NCBI GenBank assembly: GCA_964614375.1 | Contig: CAZTLI010000013.1 | Coordinates: 1 to 28,433 of the forward strand | From: CAZTLI01 sp964614375 | Lineage (GTDB): Bacteria; Chloroflexota; Anaerolineae; Aggregatilineales; Phototrophicaceae | DNA length: 28,433 nt | Direction of reading: 5' to 3' | Shown: positions 1 through 7,371 of the stretch, in pieces | Layout of the letters: each line of letters opens with the position of its first letter | Position numbering within the stretch: position 1 is the first letter of the stretch | Translations under genes and position numbers: made by a program | The notes under the pieces: model-generated | Seen by the model: only the letters and a program-made list of their open reading frames with translations | The model's database searches: none | What the model was told of the DNA's origin: nothing

Positions 1-166
1 TACCCGACGGCACAAGTCCGATTTGCCAGCCTTTTTTGACAACCTCTATTGGCGGTTCACTGGCTTCATCCGATTCGTGGGCCACCGCACGCACATCATT
101 ATTGGCATAGCGGTTGATGGTTTCAACGAGCAATTGTTGATCTTCAGTTGGTGTAAACGATACCAT
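1..166 (-). CDS. acyl-CoA dehydrogenase, N-terminal fragment (runs off left edge)
   Basis: Only the first 55 codons are inside the window; the gene continues past position 1. The visible N-terminus (MVSFTPTEDQQLLVETINRY, then a stretch with VRAVAHESDEA and KKGWQIGLVPSG) matches the N-terminal helical domain of acyl-CoA dehydrogenases, which catalyse FAD-dependent alpha,beta-desaturation of acyl-CoAs and pass electrons to ETF. The ATG at 166 has an AGAGG ribosome-binding site about 5 nt upstream. It follows an SDR gene and a membrane-protein gene on the same strand, which fits a fatty-acid degradation cluster. FAD-binding and catalytic Glu regions lie outside the window, so chain-length preference cannot be judged. 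Confidence 0.8.
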   Translation of the reverse strand, partial: MVSFTPTEDQQLLVETINRYANNDVRAVAHESDEASEPPIEVVKKGWQIGLVPSG

Positions 167-238
167 TTATGCCTCTTTAAATGACTTTCATCCAAACGAC
201 GATTGATGTCACCGTCGATTACGAACGATCTAATTCAG

Positions 239-877
239 TCAAACAGCCTTCGACTTCTGCCAGAAATACCACGCGAACAACGGCATCCCAACCAGGAAAA
301 ATAGTCCACGAAATGCGATTAGCGACGGCTCAACCAAACCAGCAATCCCAAACAGAGGAAATGCCAGCATCAGCGCCATCATACCCCGTTCCAACAGCGT
401 GCCTCTGGGGAATATGAGACCAAACGTATACAACGTGCCAAATGCCGCCGTCCATTTGAGCGTGGTCAATACATAAATCGCTGCTGTATCGGGTTCAGGA
501 ACAGTGACGCCGTTATACGATTGCAAGGCATAGCTGATAAAATAAGCATTTTCTGCCGAGTCGAACAGTGCAGTTAGGGCCCCAAGCGCCAATCCAACCA
601 ACGCAAACGGACGCGCGCGTTCAGATGTCAACACGAACAGCCCCACAAAGACCAGTAGATAACTCAATAGAAAGGCTGAATCTCCTGCAAAAAATAGCAA
701 GACTGTTTGTGGCGCATTGTCGATGCCAAATACAAAATCTTCGATTGAGACGCCATAGGGTTGTGCCGGGACGCCCGCAGGCATAGACGAACCGCCGATG
801 ATTTGAATAAATACAGAAACCAATGCGACCAGCGCTGCGATGGCGGTAGTTTGATAAATAGGTTTTTTATCCATCAA
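239..877 (-). CDS. small multi-pass membrane protein of unknown function
   Basis: A 212-residue, strongly hydrophobic protein with about six predicted membrane helices (roughly residues 12-28, 57-80, 87-105, 139-158, 165-183 and 188-207). I do not recognise a family with certainty; the pattern resembles uncharacterised integral membrane proteins of the DUF4386 kind, but this is only an impression. There are no obvious catalytic or metal-binding motifs. It lies 51 bp downstream of the SDR gene and 72 bp upstream of the acyl-CoA dehydrogenase, all on the minus strand, so it is probably co-transcribed with them. The start is a double ATG (MM), so either may be used. The C-terminus is short and basic. 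Confidence 0.7.
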   Translation of the reverse strand: MMDKKPIYQTTAIAALVALVSVFIQIIGGSSMPAGVPAQPYGVSIEDFVFGIDNAPQTVLLFFAGDSAFLLSYLLVFVGLFVLTSERARPFALVGLALGALTALFDSAENAYFISYALQSYNGVTVPEPDTAAIYVLTTLKWTAAFGTLYTFGLIFPRGTLLERGMMALMLAFPLFGIAGLVEPSLIAFRGLFFLVGMPLFAWYFWQKSKAV

Positions 878-928
878 TTAATTTCCAGTGGCTAACAGTC
901 TGATTCTGATACAGACAGCATATCGTAT

Positions 929-1750
929 TTATAAACCGCCTGTCACTTCCAATACCTGACCGCTCACATAGTTGGATAATTCACTGGCAAAAAATAGAAG
1001 TGCGCCCGCCGCTTCTTCTGGTGTCCCGGCGCGCCCCATTGGAATCATCATCTGGGCCATCTGGCGCATCTGGTCGGGAATGCCTAGCGCGATTTTTTCG
1101 CCTTCGCGTTCGGTGAAATCGCCCGATTCTTTCGCCTGGGTGAGGCGTGTCTCGATAAAACCAAACGCGACGGCATTCACCTGAATGTTGAAAGCGCCCC
1201 ATTCTTTCGCTAATGTGCGCGTTAAGCCGACGATGCCCGCTTTACCCGCTGAATAATTGGCCTGCCCGGGATTGCCGCGTGTGCCGGACGTGCTGCTGAC
1301 ATTGACGATTTTGCGCGCTTTGGCTTTACCGCCACTGGCAAGCTCTTTTTTGGCTGCCTCGCGCATATAGGGCACAGCGGCCCGAATCAGACGAAATGGC
1401 GCGGTCAAATGCACAGCGAGAATGGCATCCCACTGCTCATCAGTCATTTTGTGCAGCACGCCATCCCATGTATAACCAGCATTATTCACAATGATGTCAA
1501 TGCCACCATAGGTATTCACTGTTTGACCAATGAGTTCTTCAATGCCACCCGCATCAGTCACATCGGCAGGTACAGCAACTGCCGTTCCGCCCGTTTTCTG
1601 AATGGCTTGCGCTGTCGCTTCCGCAGGATTGGGGTCAATGTCCGTCACGACGACCTTCGCGCCCTGTGCAGCGAACAACTGCGCCGCTGCCGCCCCGATA
1701 CCGCGTCCGCTTCCGGTGATAATTGCTACTTTGTCTTGTAATAAGGTCAT
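929..1750 (-). CDS. SDR-family 3-hydroxyacyl-CoA / 3-oxoacyl reductase-like dehydrogenase
   Basis: A 273-residue classical short-chain dehydrogenase/reductase. The Rossmann motif TGSGRGIG is at residues 12-19, NNAG at 89-92, and the catalytic Ser153, Tyr166 and Lys170 lie in VSSTSG and YSAGK. An acidic residue (Asp37, in TDID) at the end of beta-2 suggests NAD(H) rather than NADPH, as expected for a catabolic 3-hydroxyacyl dehydrogenase more than a biosynthetic FabG. It is about 25 residues longer than typical FabG: there is an Ala/Lys-rich insertion near 131-147 and a Met-rich one near 215-240. It sits between a TetR regulator (35 bp upstream) and the membrane protein and acyl-CoA dehydrogenase genes, so a role in acyl-CoA oxidation is likely but the substrate is unknown. 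The ribosome-binding site is weak. Confidence 0.85.
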   Translation of the reverse strand: MTLLQDKVAIITGSGRGIGAAAAQLFAAQGAKVVVTDIDPNPAEATAQAIQKTGGTAVAVPADVTDAGGIEELIGQTVNTYGGIDIIVNNAGYTWDGVLHKMTDEQWDAILAVHLTAPFRLIRAAVPYMREAAKKELASGGKAKARKIVNVSSTSGTRGNPGQANYSAGKAGIVGLTRTLAKEWGAFNIQVNAVAFGFIETRLTQAKESGDFTEREGEKIALGIPDQMRQMAQMMIPMGRAGTPEEAAGALLFFASELSNYVSGQVLEVTGGL

Positions 1751-1785
1751 GCTTCACTCACAGTTTTATAGCCCGAAGAGGTTGC

Positions 1786-2433
1786 TTATTTCAAAAGGGA
1801 ATTCAGAAATGTATCTGCCATAATAAGGCCGATTTCTGGCCCGGTGAGTCGTCCGCTTTCTTTATACCACACGCCAAACCAGTTATTTGCACCCATAATC
1901 GCTTTAGAGAAAATCGCGGCATCTGTCTGACGAAATTCGCCGCCCGTGATACCCTCTTCGACGACATCCCGGAACAATTTCTCAAAATAATCGCGCCGTT
2001 CAAAAAATTCGTCGCGTCGCGTGACGAATGAATCGGTTTCCTCATTGTGTGCAGCACGCCCGTTGTGTGTAGGGACTTTGATGTGCATTAGCGACTTAAT
2101 TTCAAACACAAACGCCGCGCCCACTGCCGTGTTTCGCGCCAGAGACGCAATGTGCAGCGCAATCATCTCATGTAATCGGTCTTTAGCAGGTCTATCTGAC
2201 CGGGCGATAGGTTCTAAACGGTTGATAATCTGCTCTAGCCCACCTTCCAGCACCGCTAGCAGCAACGAGGCTTTATTGCGAAAATGGTGATACAAACTGG
2301 CGGCGGTCAAATTCACCTCTGCCGCGATGTCTTTCATCGTGGTTGCATCATAACCATTGCGACGCAGCACATCAGCAGCGGCACGAATGATTTCATCACG
2401 GCTAACAGATTGGTCAGCAGGTTTGCGGGCCAA
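1786..2433 (-). CDS. TetR/AcrR-family transcriptional regulator
   Basis: About 215 residues. An N-terminal TetR helix-turn-helix (residues about 11-60, with AAEVNLTAASLYHHFRNK as the recognition region) is followed by an all-helical ligand-binding domain ending in a typical W-G-V-W-Y-K-E segment. The start chosen is the TTG at 2433, because a near-perfect AGGAGG lies 5 nt upstream of it; a further in-frame TTG at 2460 has no ribosome-binding site. The regulator heads a run of SDR, membrane protein and acyl-CoA dehydrogenase genes, so a role like PsrA/FadR-type acyl-CoA-responsive repressors is plausible (inference). A consensus promoter and an imperfect palindrome lie directly upstream, consistent with autoregulation. 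Confidence 0.88.
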   Translation of the reverse strand: MARKPADQSVSRDEIIRAAADVLRRNGYDATTMKDIAAEVNLTAASLYHHFRNKASLLLAVLEGGLEQIINRLEPIARSDRPAKDRLHEMIALHIASLARNTAVGAAFVFEIKSLMHIKVPTHNGRAAHNEETDSFVTRRDEFFERRDYFEKLFRDVVEEGITGGEFRQTDAAIFSKAIMGANNWFGVWYKESGRLTGPEIGLIMADTFLNSLLK

Positions 2434-2483
2434 AAGTGCCTCCTGCGGGGATAAAAGCAATTTGAGAGTAATTATAGCAATAG

Positions 2484-2505
2484 TTCAACCAATTAATCGA
2501 ATCAA
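2484..2505. promoter_or_regulatory. candidate TetR operator (imperfect 22-bp palindrome)
   Basis: A 22-bp imperfect palindrome with core ATTAAT and outer halves TTcAAcC/GaaTcAA; about 14 of 22 positions are symmetric. It overlaps the predicted transcription start of the TetR promoter, where an autorepressor would bind. The operator role is inferred only from position and symmetry. Confidence 0.3.
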
Positions 2506-2511
2506 GATTAG

Positions 2512-2539
2512 ATTATAAATCATCATGAGGGGCTGTCAA
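2512..2539 (-). promoter_or_regulatory. consensus sigma70-type promoter for the TetR-SDR-ACAD cluster
   Basis: On the minus strand TTGACA (2539-2534) and TATAAT (2517-2512) are separated by 16 bp; both hexamers match consensus exactly. Transcription would start near 2505, about 70 nt before the TTG start at 2433. A second extended -10 (TGCTATAAT, hexamer at 2476-2471) lies closer to the gene and could be an additional start. Confidence 0.7.
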
Positions 2540-2552
2540 GTTCCCAGCAGAT

Positions 2553-3047
2553 TCACGGATTCAATACACCACACAACGGCGCTTGCCAATCCAGTCGCGC
2601 ATCCGCTGCGAAACGCTGGTGTATACGGGTCATAATCACATCAGGAAACGCCGATGTTCGCCGCAAAGTCAAATCGGCGTGCGTGTCCAGTTCTTCGAGC
2701 GTAGAGGCCAATCGACCTGTTGTTTCGTTGACCATAAGGAACATGAAATGCAGCCGTTTAGCAGAATATCCGACCATGCGGGAATGGATAGCAACCGTTT
2801 CGCCAAGGAGGACCTCCGCATAATATGAAATGCAGTGGTTGAGGGTGAAAAATCCATTGTGGCTTCTAAAGTACGTTTCATCCATACCCAGCGACGCATA
2901 AAATGAGGGTATCGCTCGTGTATAGAGATGTAGATAGTATTGGATATTCATGTGCCCCATTGAGTCGAGGTACTCAGGAATTATCGTCGCCTGATGATGC
3001 AATGGCAGCACATTCAAATCCGAAACAGACGGCAATGAAGGCATCAT
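2553..3047 (-). CDS. hotdog-fold acyl-CoA thioesterase (4HBT-like), paralogue 1
   Basis: A 164-residue single hotdog domain. The conserved segment YLDSMGHMNIQYY at residues 26-38 carries the family's catalytic-position Asp (Asp28) and GHMN motif; a second hallmark is the S-x-K-R-L-H-F-M strand followed by MVNETTGRLAST. This resembles the thioesterase family found in carnitine/betainyl-CoA and beta-oxidation gene clusters, hydrolysing small or medium acyl-CoAs. It is the last of four tightly packed minus-strand genes (thioesterase, EamA transporter, thioesterase, thioesterase), with a 6-nt gap to its upstream neighbour. The C-terminus LDWQAPLCGVLNP is nearly shared with the other two paralogues, showing recent common ancestry. 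Substrate unknown. Confidence 0.8.
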   Translation of the reverse strand: MMPSLPSVSDLNVLPLHHQATIIPEYLDSMGHMNIQYYLHLYTRAIPSFYASLGMDETYFRSHNGFFTLNHCISYYAEVLLGETVAIHSRMVGYSAKRLHFMFLMVNETTGRLASTLEELDTHADLTLRRTSAFPDVIMTRIHQRFAADARLDWQAPLCGVLNP

Positions 3048-3053
3048 CGCATC

Positions 3054-3539
3054 CTATGGCTGCAATACACCACACACAGGCGCTTCCCAGTCCAGCGCAT
3101 GATGTCGTTCAAGTAAGACGGCCAATTGTGCGGCGACCTCATCAGGCCAGGGCGCTGTGCGTCGTTCGACCAGATTAGCATGAGAATCCAGCAATTCTAC
3201 TGTTGCGGCAATTTCTTGTTTCGTTTCATTGACCACAAATGCCATTGAGTGAACCCGTTTATAGCTATAACCCAGCAACCGATACCGCACACCGAGTGTA
3301 TCGCCAGCTTGAACAGGCGCATAACGGTCTAGCATCAAAGACAGCGTAAACGCCCCATTCACGCCCGATTCAAAATAAGCGGCATCAACGCCGAATTCGG
3401 CATAATAAACATAACCTGCCTCATCTGCCAGGCTGACAAGCGTATGGGCTGTCAAATAACCAAAAGGATCGAGTTGATTGAGCTTGACCGTCACCTGCAC
3501 ACACAACGGAAGCGTCATGAGTTGGTCAGGGGTTATCAT
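3054..3539 (-). CDS. hotdog-fold thioesterase-like protein, divergent paralogue 2
   Basis: A 161-residue hotdog protein clearly related to its neighbours: the C-terminus LDWEAPVCGVLQP and the Y-K-R-V-H-S-M strand followed by VVNETKQEIAAT are shared. The active-site segment has diverged: QLDPFGYLTAHTL at residues 22-34 replaces the usual YLDxxGHMNIQ. The Asp (Asp24) is kept but the GHMN motif has become GYLT, so substrate or activity may differ. It starts at the ATG at 3539 inside the 3' end of the EamA gene (14-nt overlap), which implies translational coupling. It may form a hetero-oligomer with a neighbouring paralogue, since hotdog proteins are obligate dimers or higher (inference). Confidence 0.75.
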   Translation of the reverse strand: MITPDQLMTLPLCVQVTVKLNQLDPFGYLTAHTLVSLADEAGYVYYAEFGVDAAYFESGVNGAFTLSLMLDRYAPVQAGDTLGVRYRLLGYSYKRVHSMAFVVNETKQEIAATVELLDSHANLVERRTAPWPDEVAAQLAVLLERHHALDWEAPVCGVLQP

Positions 3540-4458
3540 GCCTGAATTTACTCTTTTCTATCGACTGACCACGAATAACCATAAACACGCCTATAATAAT
3601 CACACCGCTGCCGATAACTTGCAAAATCAAGGGCACTTCGCCCAAAATGAGAAATCCCCATAGCGCGCTGGCTATTGGAATCACCTGACCCGCGACGGTC
3701 ACTGAAGTCGCGGTGATAAAACCAAGCGCATAGTTAAATGACACATGCGTCCCAATCTGCACCACAATCGTCAACACGAATACCCAAAAATAACCAATTG
3801 GCGGATAACCCGTCAACGAATCAGAAACGGTGAAAATAATGACCAACCCCGCAATTGCGCCGCTCGTGTAGAGCACCCACATATACGGCACGATAGACAC
3901 GGTAGCCCGCACAATCCGCCCGATACTGAAGTAAAAGGCCGACAAGATGGCACTCCCCAGCGCCATCAATACACCCAGCAGCGCGCCATCGTTCGCTGCT
4001 GAATCACCCGCACTTGCCACCGCCACCACAATCCCACCTGCCAAGGTGACAAACACGCCTATCCATACCCGGCGAGTCAACAACTCCTTCAAAACAAACA
4101 CTTCGACCAATGCCACCCATAATGGGTTCGTGCCCACCAACACCTGATTAATCAACACCGATGTATGTTCCAGTGAAGCCACCAGCAGCATAATCCCCAC
4201 CGCGAATACCCCCCCCGCCACCACAGTCAAACCGACTTCACGATGGGTCATGCGCCGCACCTCATGGCGATGGTTACGCAGCAGCAGCGGAAGGAGCAGG
4301 CCAGAAGAAATCACCAGTCGCAGCGTCGTAATCACGGTCGCTGGCATCGCACTTTCCTGGGTATAGCGGATGATAATCGGGCCGATTGATCCTGCAAGCA
4401 GCCCAATAGATAGGACGACATACGCCCGGTTGAATGACATCTGTTTGATAAACGTCAT
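3526..4458 (-). CDS. EamA/DMT-superfamily transporter
   Basis: A 310-residue integral membrane protein with about ten hydrophobic helices arranged as two EamA repeats (roughly residues 15-145 and 160-295). Each repeat carries the typical small-residue-rich helices; the segment LINQVLVGTNPLWVALVEVF and the second-repeat P-I-A-S-A-L-W-G-F-L-I-L-G-E motif are characteristic. Family members export amino acids, metabolites or drugs. It begins 1 nt after the stop of thioesterase 3 and overlaps the start of thioesterase 2 by 14 nt, so it is embedded in the thioesterase operon. This suggests it may export a product released from CoA, such as a carboxylic acid, but nothing in the sequence proves the substrate. 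Confidence 0.85.
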   Translation of the reverse strand: MTFIKQMSFNRAYVVLSIGLLAGSIGPIIIRYTQESAMPATVITTLRLVISSGLLLPLLLRNHRHEVRRMTHREVGLTVVAGGVFAVGIMLLVASLEHTSVLINQVLVGTNPLWVALVEVFVLKELLTRRVWIGVFVTLAGGIVVAVASAGDSAANDGALLGVLMALGSAILSAFYFSIGRIVRATVSIVPYMWVLYTSGAIAGLVIIFTVSDSLTGYPPIGYFWVFVLTIVVQIGTHVSFNYALGFITATSVTVAGQVIPIASALWGFLILGEVPLILQVIGSGVIIIGVFMVIRGQSIEKSKFRHDNP

Positions 4459-4459
4459 G

Positions 4460-4951
4460 CTACAATTTTTCTATCAATGGGCCACAGAGGGGTGGCTGCC
4501 AGTCCAGTTGGCTGTCCTGTTGGATGCGTGCGTCAATGATACGCGCTTTAGGTGGTGGAAACGGGGATGATCGTCGCACCTTACGATCAAAGTGTGTGGC
4601 TAATACTTCAATCGTCGCCGCCAGCGCTTGTTGCGTCTCGTTAATCATAAACTGCATAAAGTGCATGCGCTTCTCGGAACGTCCCAGCACACGGCTGTGG
4701 AGTGCTACCGTTTGCCCTGCGCGAACTTCTGCCAGATAGCGAATATGCTGTTCCAACGCCACTACACCCACCTGTTCCTTTTCAAAATAGGTGGTGTCCA
4801 TGCCTAAATCTGCCATCAAGTGCCAGATAGCATCGTTGAACAACTTCACATACCACTGGATATTCATGTGCCCAAAATCGTCTAAATAATCTATGGGTAT
4901 GGTCGCACGCAAATGAAATGGCTGACATTGTACTTGTTCGACAGGTATCAA
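4460..4951 (-). CDS. hotdog-fold acyl-CoA thioesterase (4HBT-like), paralogue 3
   Basis: A 163-residue hotdog domain with the intact motif YLDDFGHMNIQWY (residues 22-34, catalytic-position Asp24), the S-E-K-R-M-H-F-M strand and INETQQALAAT. It is most similar to paralogue 1 (2553-3047). The start is a TTG at 4951, chosen because AGGAG lies 7-8 nt upstream; no suitable ATG is available. It is the first gene of the thioesterase-EamA operon, and the stop is followed 1 nt later by the transporter ATG. Likely role: hydrolysis of acyl-CoA to free acid and CoA. Acyl specificity cannot be read from the sequence. Confidence 0.8.
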   Translation of the reverse strand: MIPVEQVQCQPFHLRATIPIDYLDDFGHMNIQWYVKLFNDAIWHLMADLGMDTTYFEKEQVGVVALEQHIRYLAEVRAGQTVALHSRVLGRSEKRMHFMQFMINETQQALAATIEVLATHFDRKVRRSSPFPPPKARIIDARIQQDSQLDWQPPLCGPLIEKL

Positions 4952-4993
4952 ACCCTGGTCTCCTTGTTCTTGTGCTGCAATTTATCCAGCGCG

Positions 4994-5020
4994 ATGATAC
5001 CACAGCCTTCTCATGACCAA
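4994..5020 (-). promoter_or_regulatory. candidate promoter for the thioesterase-EamA operon
   Basis: On the minus strand an extended -10 (TGG TATCAT, hexamer 4999-4994) has a weak TTGGTC (5020-5015) 15 bp upstream. It would start transcription about 35 nt before the TTG at 4951. The short spacer and poor -35 make it a moderate candidate; it is divergent from the SerB-like gene's promoter. Confidence 0.4.
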
Positions 5021-5061
5021 TCGGTTACAGATAAGGCCAATTTTCGCGCAGGTTGTCGGCT

Positions 5062-5089
5062 TTGCAATTGAGATTAACACCACTATAAT
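5062..5089 (+). promoter_or_regulatory. promoter of the SerB-like/HAD operon
   Basis: TTGCAA (5062-5067) and a perfect TATAAT (5084-5089) are separated by 16 bp, giving a start near 5096. This decides the translation start of the downstream gene: in-frame ATGs at 5013 and 5088 lie upstream of or inside the promoter and cannot be on this transcript. Confidence 0.65.
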
Positions 5090-5126
5090 GCTAACTGGCA
5101 TGATGGACGAGGGGAAGCCACACTAC

Positions 5127-5984
5127 ATGAGTGATTCTCGCTGGACGAGTTTCGAGCTAATTTTCTTCGATTGCGATAGCACGCTGTCCACTATTGAAGG
5201 CATAGACGAACTGGCAAAGCTCAAAGGGAAAGACCTGCGTGTGGGTTTATTGACAGACAAAGCCATGAACGGCGACCTTGACTTAGCCGAAGTCTATGGC
5301 AAGCGCCTGCGCGCGATTCGCCCAACACGCGGTCAGCTCAAAGCCATAGAAGAACGCTACTGGGAAACGATTGTTGAAGATGCTCATGCGGTCATCAAAG
5401 CACTACAATTTCTCGGCAAAACGGTCTTTATCATCAGCGGCGGGCTGGCTGAACCTGTACGAGGTTTTGGGCGACGGTTAGGCGTACCTGTCGAAAATAT
5501 CCGCGCTGTCGAACTGGAATACAACGAATTGTCCGGCGACTGGTGGCACTATCATGAACCCCAAACTCAACATAAGCAAACCTATCTCGATTATGATGAA
5601 GGCCCATTGACCATCACCAGCGGCAAGCCCAAAATTATTCAGGAATTGGCGGGTGATAAACATGGGCGGCGGTTGATGGTCGGCGATGGCTCGTCTGATT
5701 TGGCGACACGCAGCGTCGTTGACCTGTTTGTCGGTTATGGGGGTGTGGTTGCGCGCGAGAAAGTCAAAAAAGAAGCCGAAGTGTTTATAAGCAACACATC
5801 GCTCACGCCTATCCTGCCGTTGGCAGCGGGACCCGAGGGTTACGAACACGTCATTGGCACACCGCACCAGTCCCACTTTGAAAAAGGCATCCGCCTGATT
5901 CTCGCCGGGCAAACAGGCATTCAAAATCGAGACCTGCATAACACATTTGAGGAAGTATTCAAAGCCTATGACATCAAGACCTAA
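5127..5984 (+). CDS. HAD-superfamily phosphoserine phosphatase-like hydrolase
   Basis: About 285 residues from the ATG at 5127. HAD motif I is FDCDST (nucleophile Asp15, acid/base Asp17), motif II is IISGG, a conserved Lys lies in GKPKII, and the acidic motif is MVGDGSSDLAT. The four-helix cap between motifs I and II (including GIDELAKLKG and YGKRLRAIRPTRGQL) is the SerB/phosphoserine phosphatase type. The likely reaction is dephosphorylation of phosphoserine or a similar small phosphate. About 70 extra residues follow the HAD core, ending in NTFEEVFKAYDIKT, and have no recognised function. The start is chosen because the promoter at 5062-5089 excludes upstream ATGs and GAGGGG precedes 5127. 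It overlaps the next gene by 17 nt. Confidence 0.8.
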   Translation: MSDSRWTSFELIFFDCDSTLSTIEGIDELAKLKGKDLRVGLLTDKAMNGDLDLAEVYGKRLRAIRPTRGQLKAIEERYWETIVEDAHAVIKALQFLGKTVFIISGGLAEPVRGFGRRLGVPVENIRAVELEYNELSGDWWHYHEPQTQHKQTYLDYDEGPLTITSGKPKIIQELAGDKHGRRLMVGDGSSDLATRSVVDLFVGYGGVVAREKVKKEAEVFISNTSLTPILPLAAGPEGYEHVIGTPHQSHFEKGIRLILAGQTGIQNRDLHNTFEEVFKAYDIKT

Positions 5985-6627
5985 CTTCGCCGCCATCATC
6001 TTCGACATGGACGGTCTGCTGGTCAATTCTGAGATTGTCTGGCATGAAGCCGAAGTCGAAATAGTTGAATCACGCGGACACACCTATACGGATGAGGTGC
6101 GCGCACAGTTGGTTGGTCTGCGGATGGACGAGTTCATCGCCAAATTGCGCGCCGTGTATAACTTCAGCGAAAGCATTGACGACCTGACCAATGAGCTGGT
6201 CAATCGAATGCTCGACCTGATTCCGCAAAAGGTCAAATCGCAACCCGGCGCGAATGAAATCCTCGCCTATGTCACCATTAAAGGCATTCCCCACGCGATT
6301 GCGTCCAGTTCGCCGATGTCCATCATTGATGCGACCATCGCCGCCAAAGGATGGGATAGAGCCTTCAGTGTCCGTTGTTCAGCCGATGACGACGCCAATG
6401 GCAAACCCGCGCCCGATGTCTATCTACGGGCGGCGCGTGAACTGGGTGTTGATCCGTCGCTATGCCTCGCGCTGGAAGATAGTCCCAACGGCGCACGGGC
6501 AGCCGTTGCAGCCGGCATGACCTGTTATGTTGTACCCGACCCCTCACACAGCACGGCAGAAGCATTTGACGGAATTACAGAACACATCTTTGCCAGTCTA
6601 AGCGATGTTATGAAGGCACTCCAGTAA
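5968..6627 (+). CDS. HAD-superfamily hydrolase, subfamily IA (beta-phosphoglucomutase/2-deoxyglucose-6-phosphatase-like), copy 1
   Basis: About 219 residues. Motif I is FDMDGLLVNSE (Asp13 nucleophile, Asp15), motif II is IASSSP, the motif III Lys lies in GKPAPDVYL, and motif IV is LALEDSPNGARAAVAAGM. Such enzymes (YniC, beta-PGM, GS1-like) dephosphorylate sugar phosphates or nucleotides; Asp15 as general acid favours a phosphatase or mutase. The ATG at 5968 is preferred over one 21 nt upstream because the fold begins immediately after it and GAGGAAG precedes it. It lies within the last codons of the SerB-like gene, indicating translational coupling. It is followed 10 nt later by a paralogue with the same architecture. 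Confidence 0.85.
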   Translation: MTSRPNFAAIIFDMDGLLVNSEIVWHEAEVEIVESRGHTYTDEVRAQLVGLRMDEFIAKLRAVYNFSESIDDLTNELVNRMLDLIPQKVKSQPGANEILAYVTIKGIPHAIASSSPMSIIDATIAAKGWDRAFSVRCSADDDANGKPAPDVYLRAARELGVDPSLCLALEDSPNGARAAVAAGMTCYVVPDPSHSTAEAFDGITEHIFASLSDVMKALQ

Positions 6628-6637
6628 GGTTAAATAG

Positions 6638-7294
6638 ATGAACCATCCACAGGCCATTATCTTCGATATGGACGGACTGCTCATTGATTCTGAACCTGTC
6701 TGGCAAATGGCGGATCGGGTAATTGTTGAAACCCACGGCGGAATCTATGACCGTGCGAAACTCGCCCACCTCACGGGCTTACGTGCCGATGAAGTGCTAA
6801 TGGGCATTTGCGCTGTCTATGGATTTGATGTGGATTTCGATACGCTACAAACACAGGCTCGCCAAATCATCCTCGACCTGATGAGCAAACACGCCGTTGT
6901 AAAACCCGGTTCGCACGAAATGGTGCAGTATGTGCAGCAGCACGCTATCCCGCGCGCCATTGCCTCTAGCTCAGATATGAGCATCATCGACAGCAACATG
7001 CGCGGACAGGGCTGGGCTGATGTATTCACCATTCGCTGCTCTGGTTTTGAAGTCCCGCGCAGCAAACCCGACCCGGCAATTTATCTGCTGGCGGCAGAGC
7101 GTCTCGGCATCTCACCGGAAAACTGTCTGGCATTGGAAGACAGTCCGCCCGGCGCCCGGGCAGCCGTCGCAGCGGGCATGACCTGCTTCGCCATACCCGA
7201 CCCGGCGCACACATCTGCTGAGGCGTTCACCGACATTACCGATTACATCTTTGCTGATTTACATGCCGTCCGCGCTTGTTTGGAATCGCTGTGA
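6638..7294 (+). CDS. HAD-superfamily hydrolase, subfamily IA, copy 2 (tandem paralogue)
   Basis: A 218-residue paralogue of the preceding gene. FDMDGLLIDSE is motif I, IASSSDMSIID motif II, SKPDPAIYL the Lys motif, and CLALEDSPPGARAAVAAGMT motif IV. Blocks of near-identity at motifs II and IV and at the C-terminus (PDPAHTSAEAF versus PDPSHSTAEAF) show a tandem duplication. The cap domains differ more, which usually changes the sugar-phosphate substrate. AAGG lies 8 nt before the ATG. It is the last gene of the operon; a 77-bp convergent gap separates it from the ATP-grasp gene on the other strand. Confidence 0.85.
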   Translation: MNHPQAIIFDMDGLLIDSEPVWQMADRVIVETHGGIYDRAKLAHLTGLRADEVLMGICAVYGFDVDFDTLQTQARQIILDLMSKHAVVKPGSHEMVQYVQQHAIPRAIASSSDMSIIDSNMRGQGWADVFTIRCSGFEVPRSKPDPAIYLLAAERLGISPENCLALEDSPPGARAAVAAGMTCFAIPDPAHTSAEAFTDITDYIFADLHAVRACLESL

Positions 7295-7371
7295 AATTAG
7301 AATCAAATAGGAGTGAGTACAGTGCCCCACTCCCAAATCTCACATCTCACACGTTGTTATAGCTTTGCAGG

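Noticed and set aside
5478..6083. 201-codon minus-strand frame over the SerB-like and HAD genes
   Set aside because: Antisense to strongly conserved HAD motifs, no ribosome-binding site and no recognisable domain.
7310..7333. GGAGTG/CACTCC hairpin between the second HAD gene and the ATP-grasp gene as a terminator
   Set aside because: A 6-bp stem with a 12-nt loop and no T-run on either strand; too weak to call.
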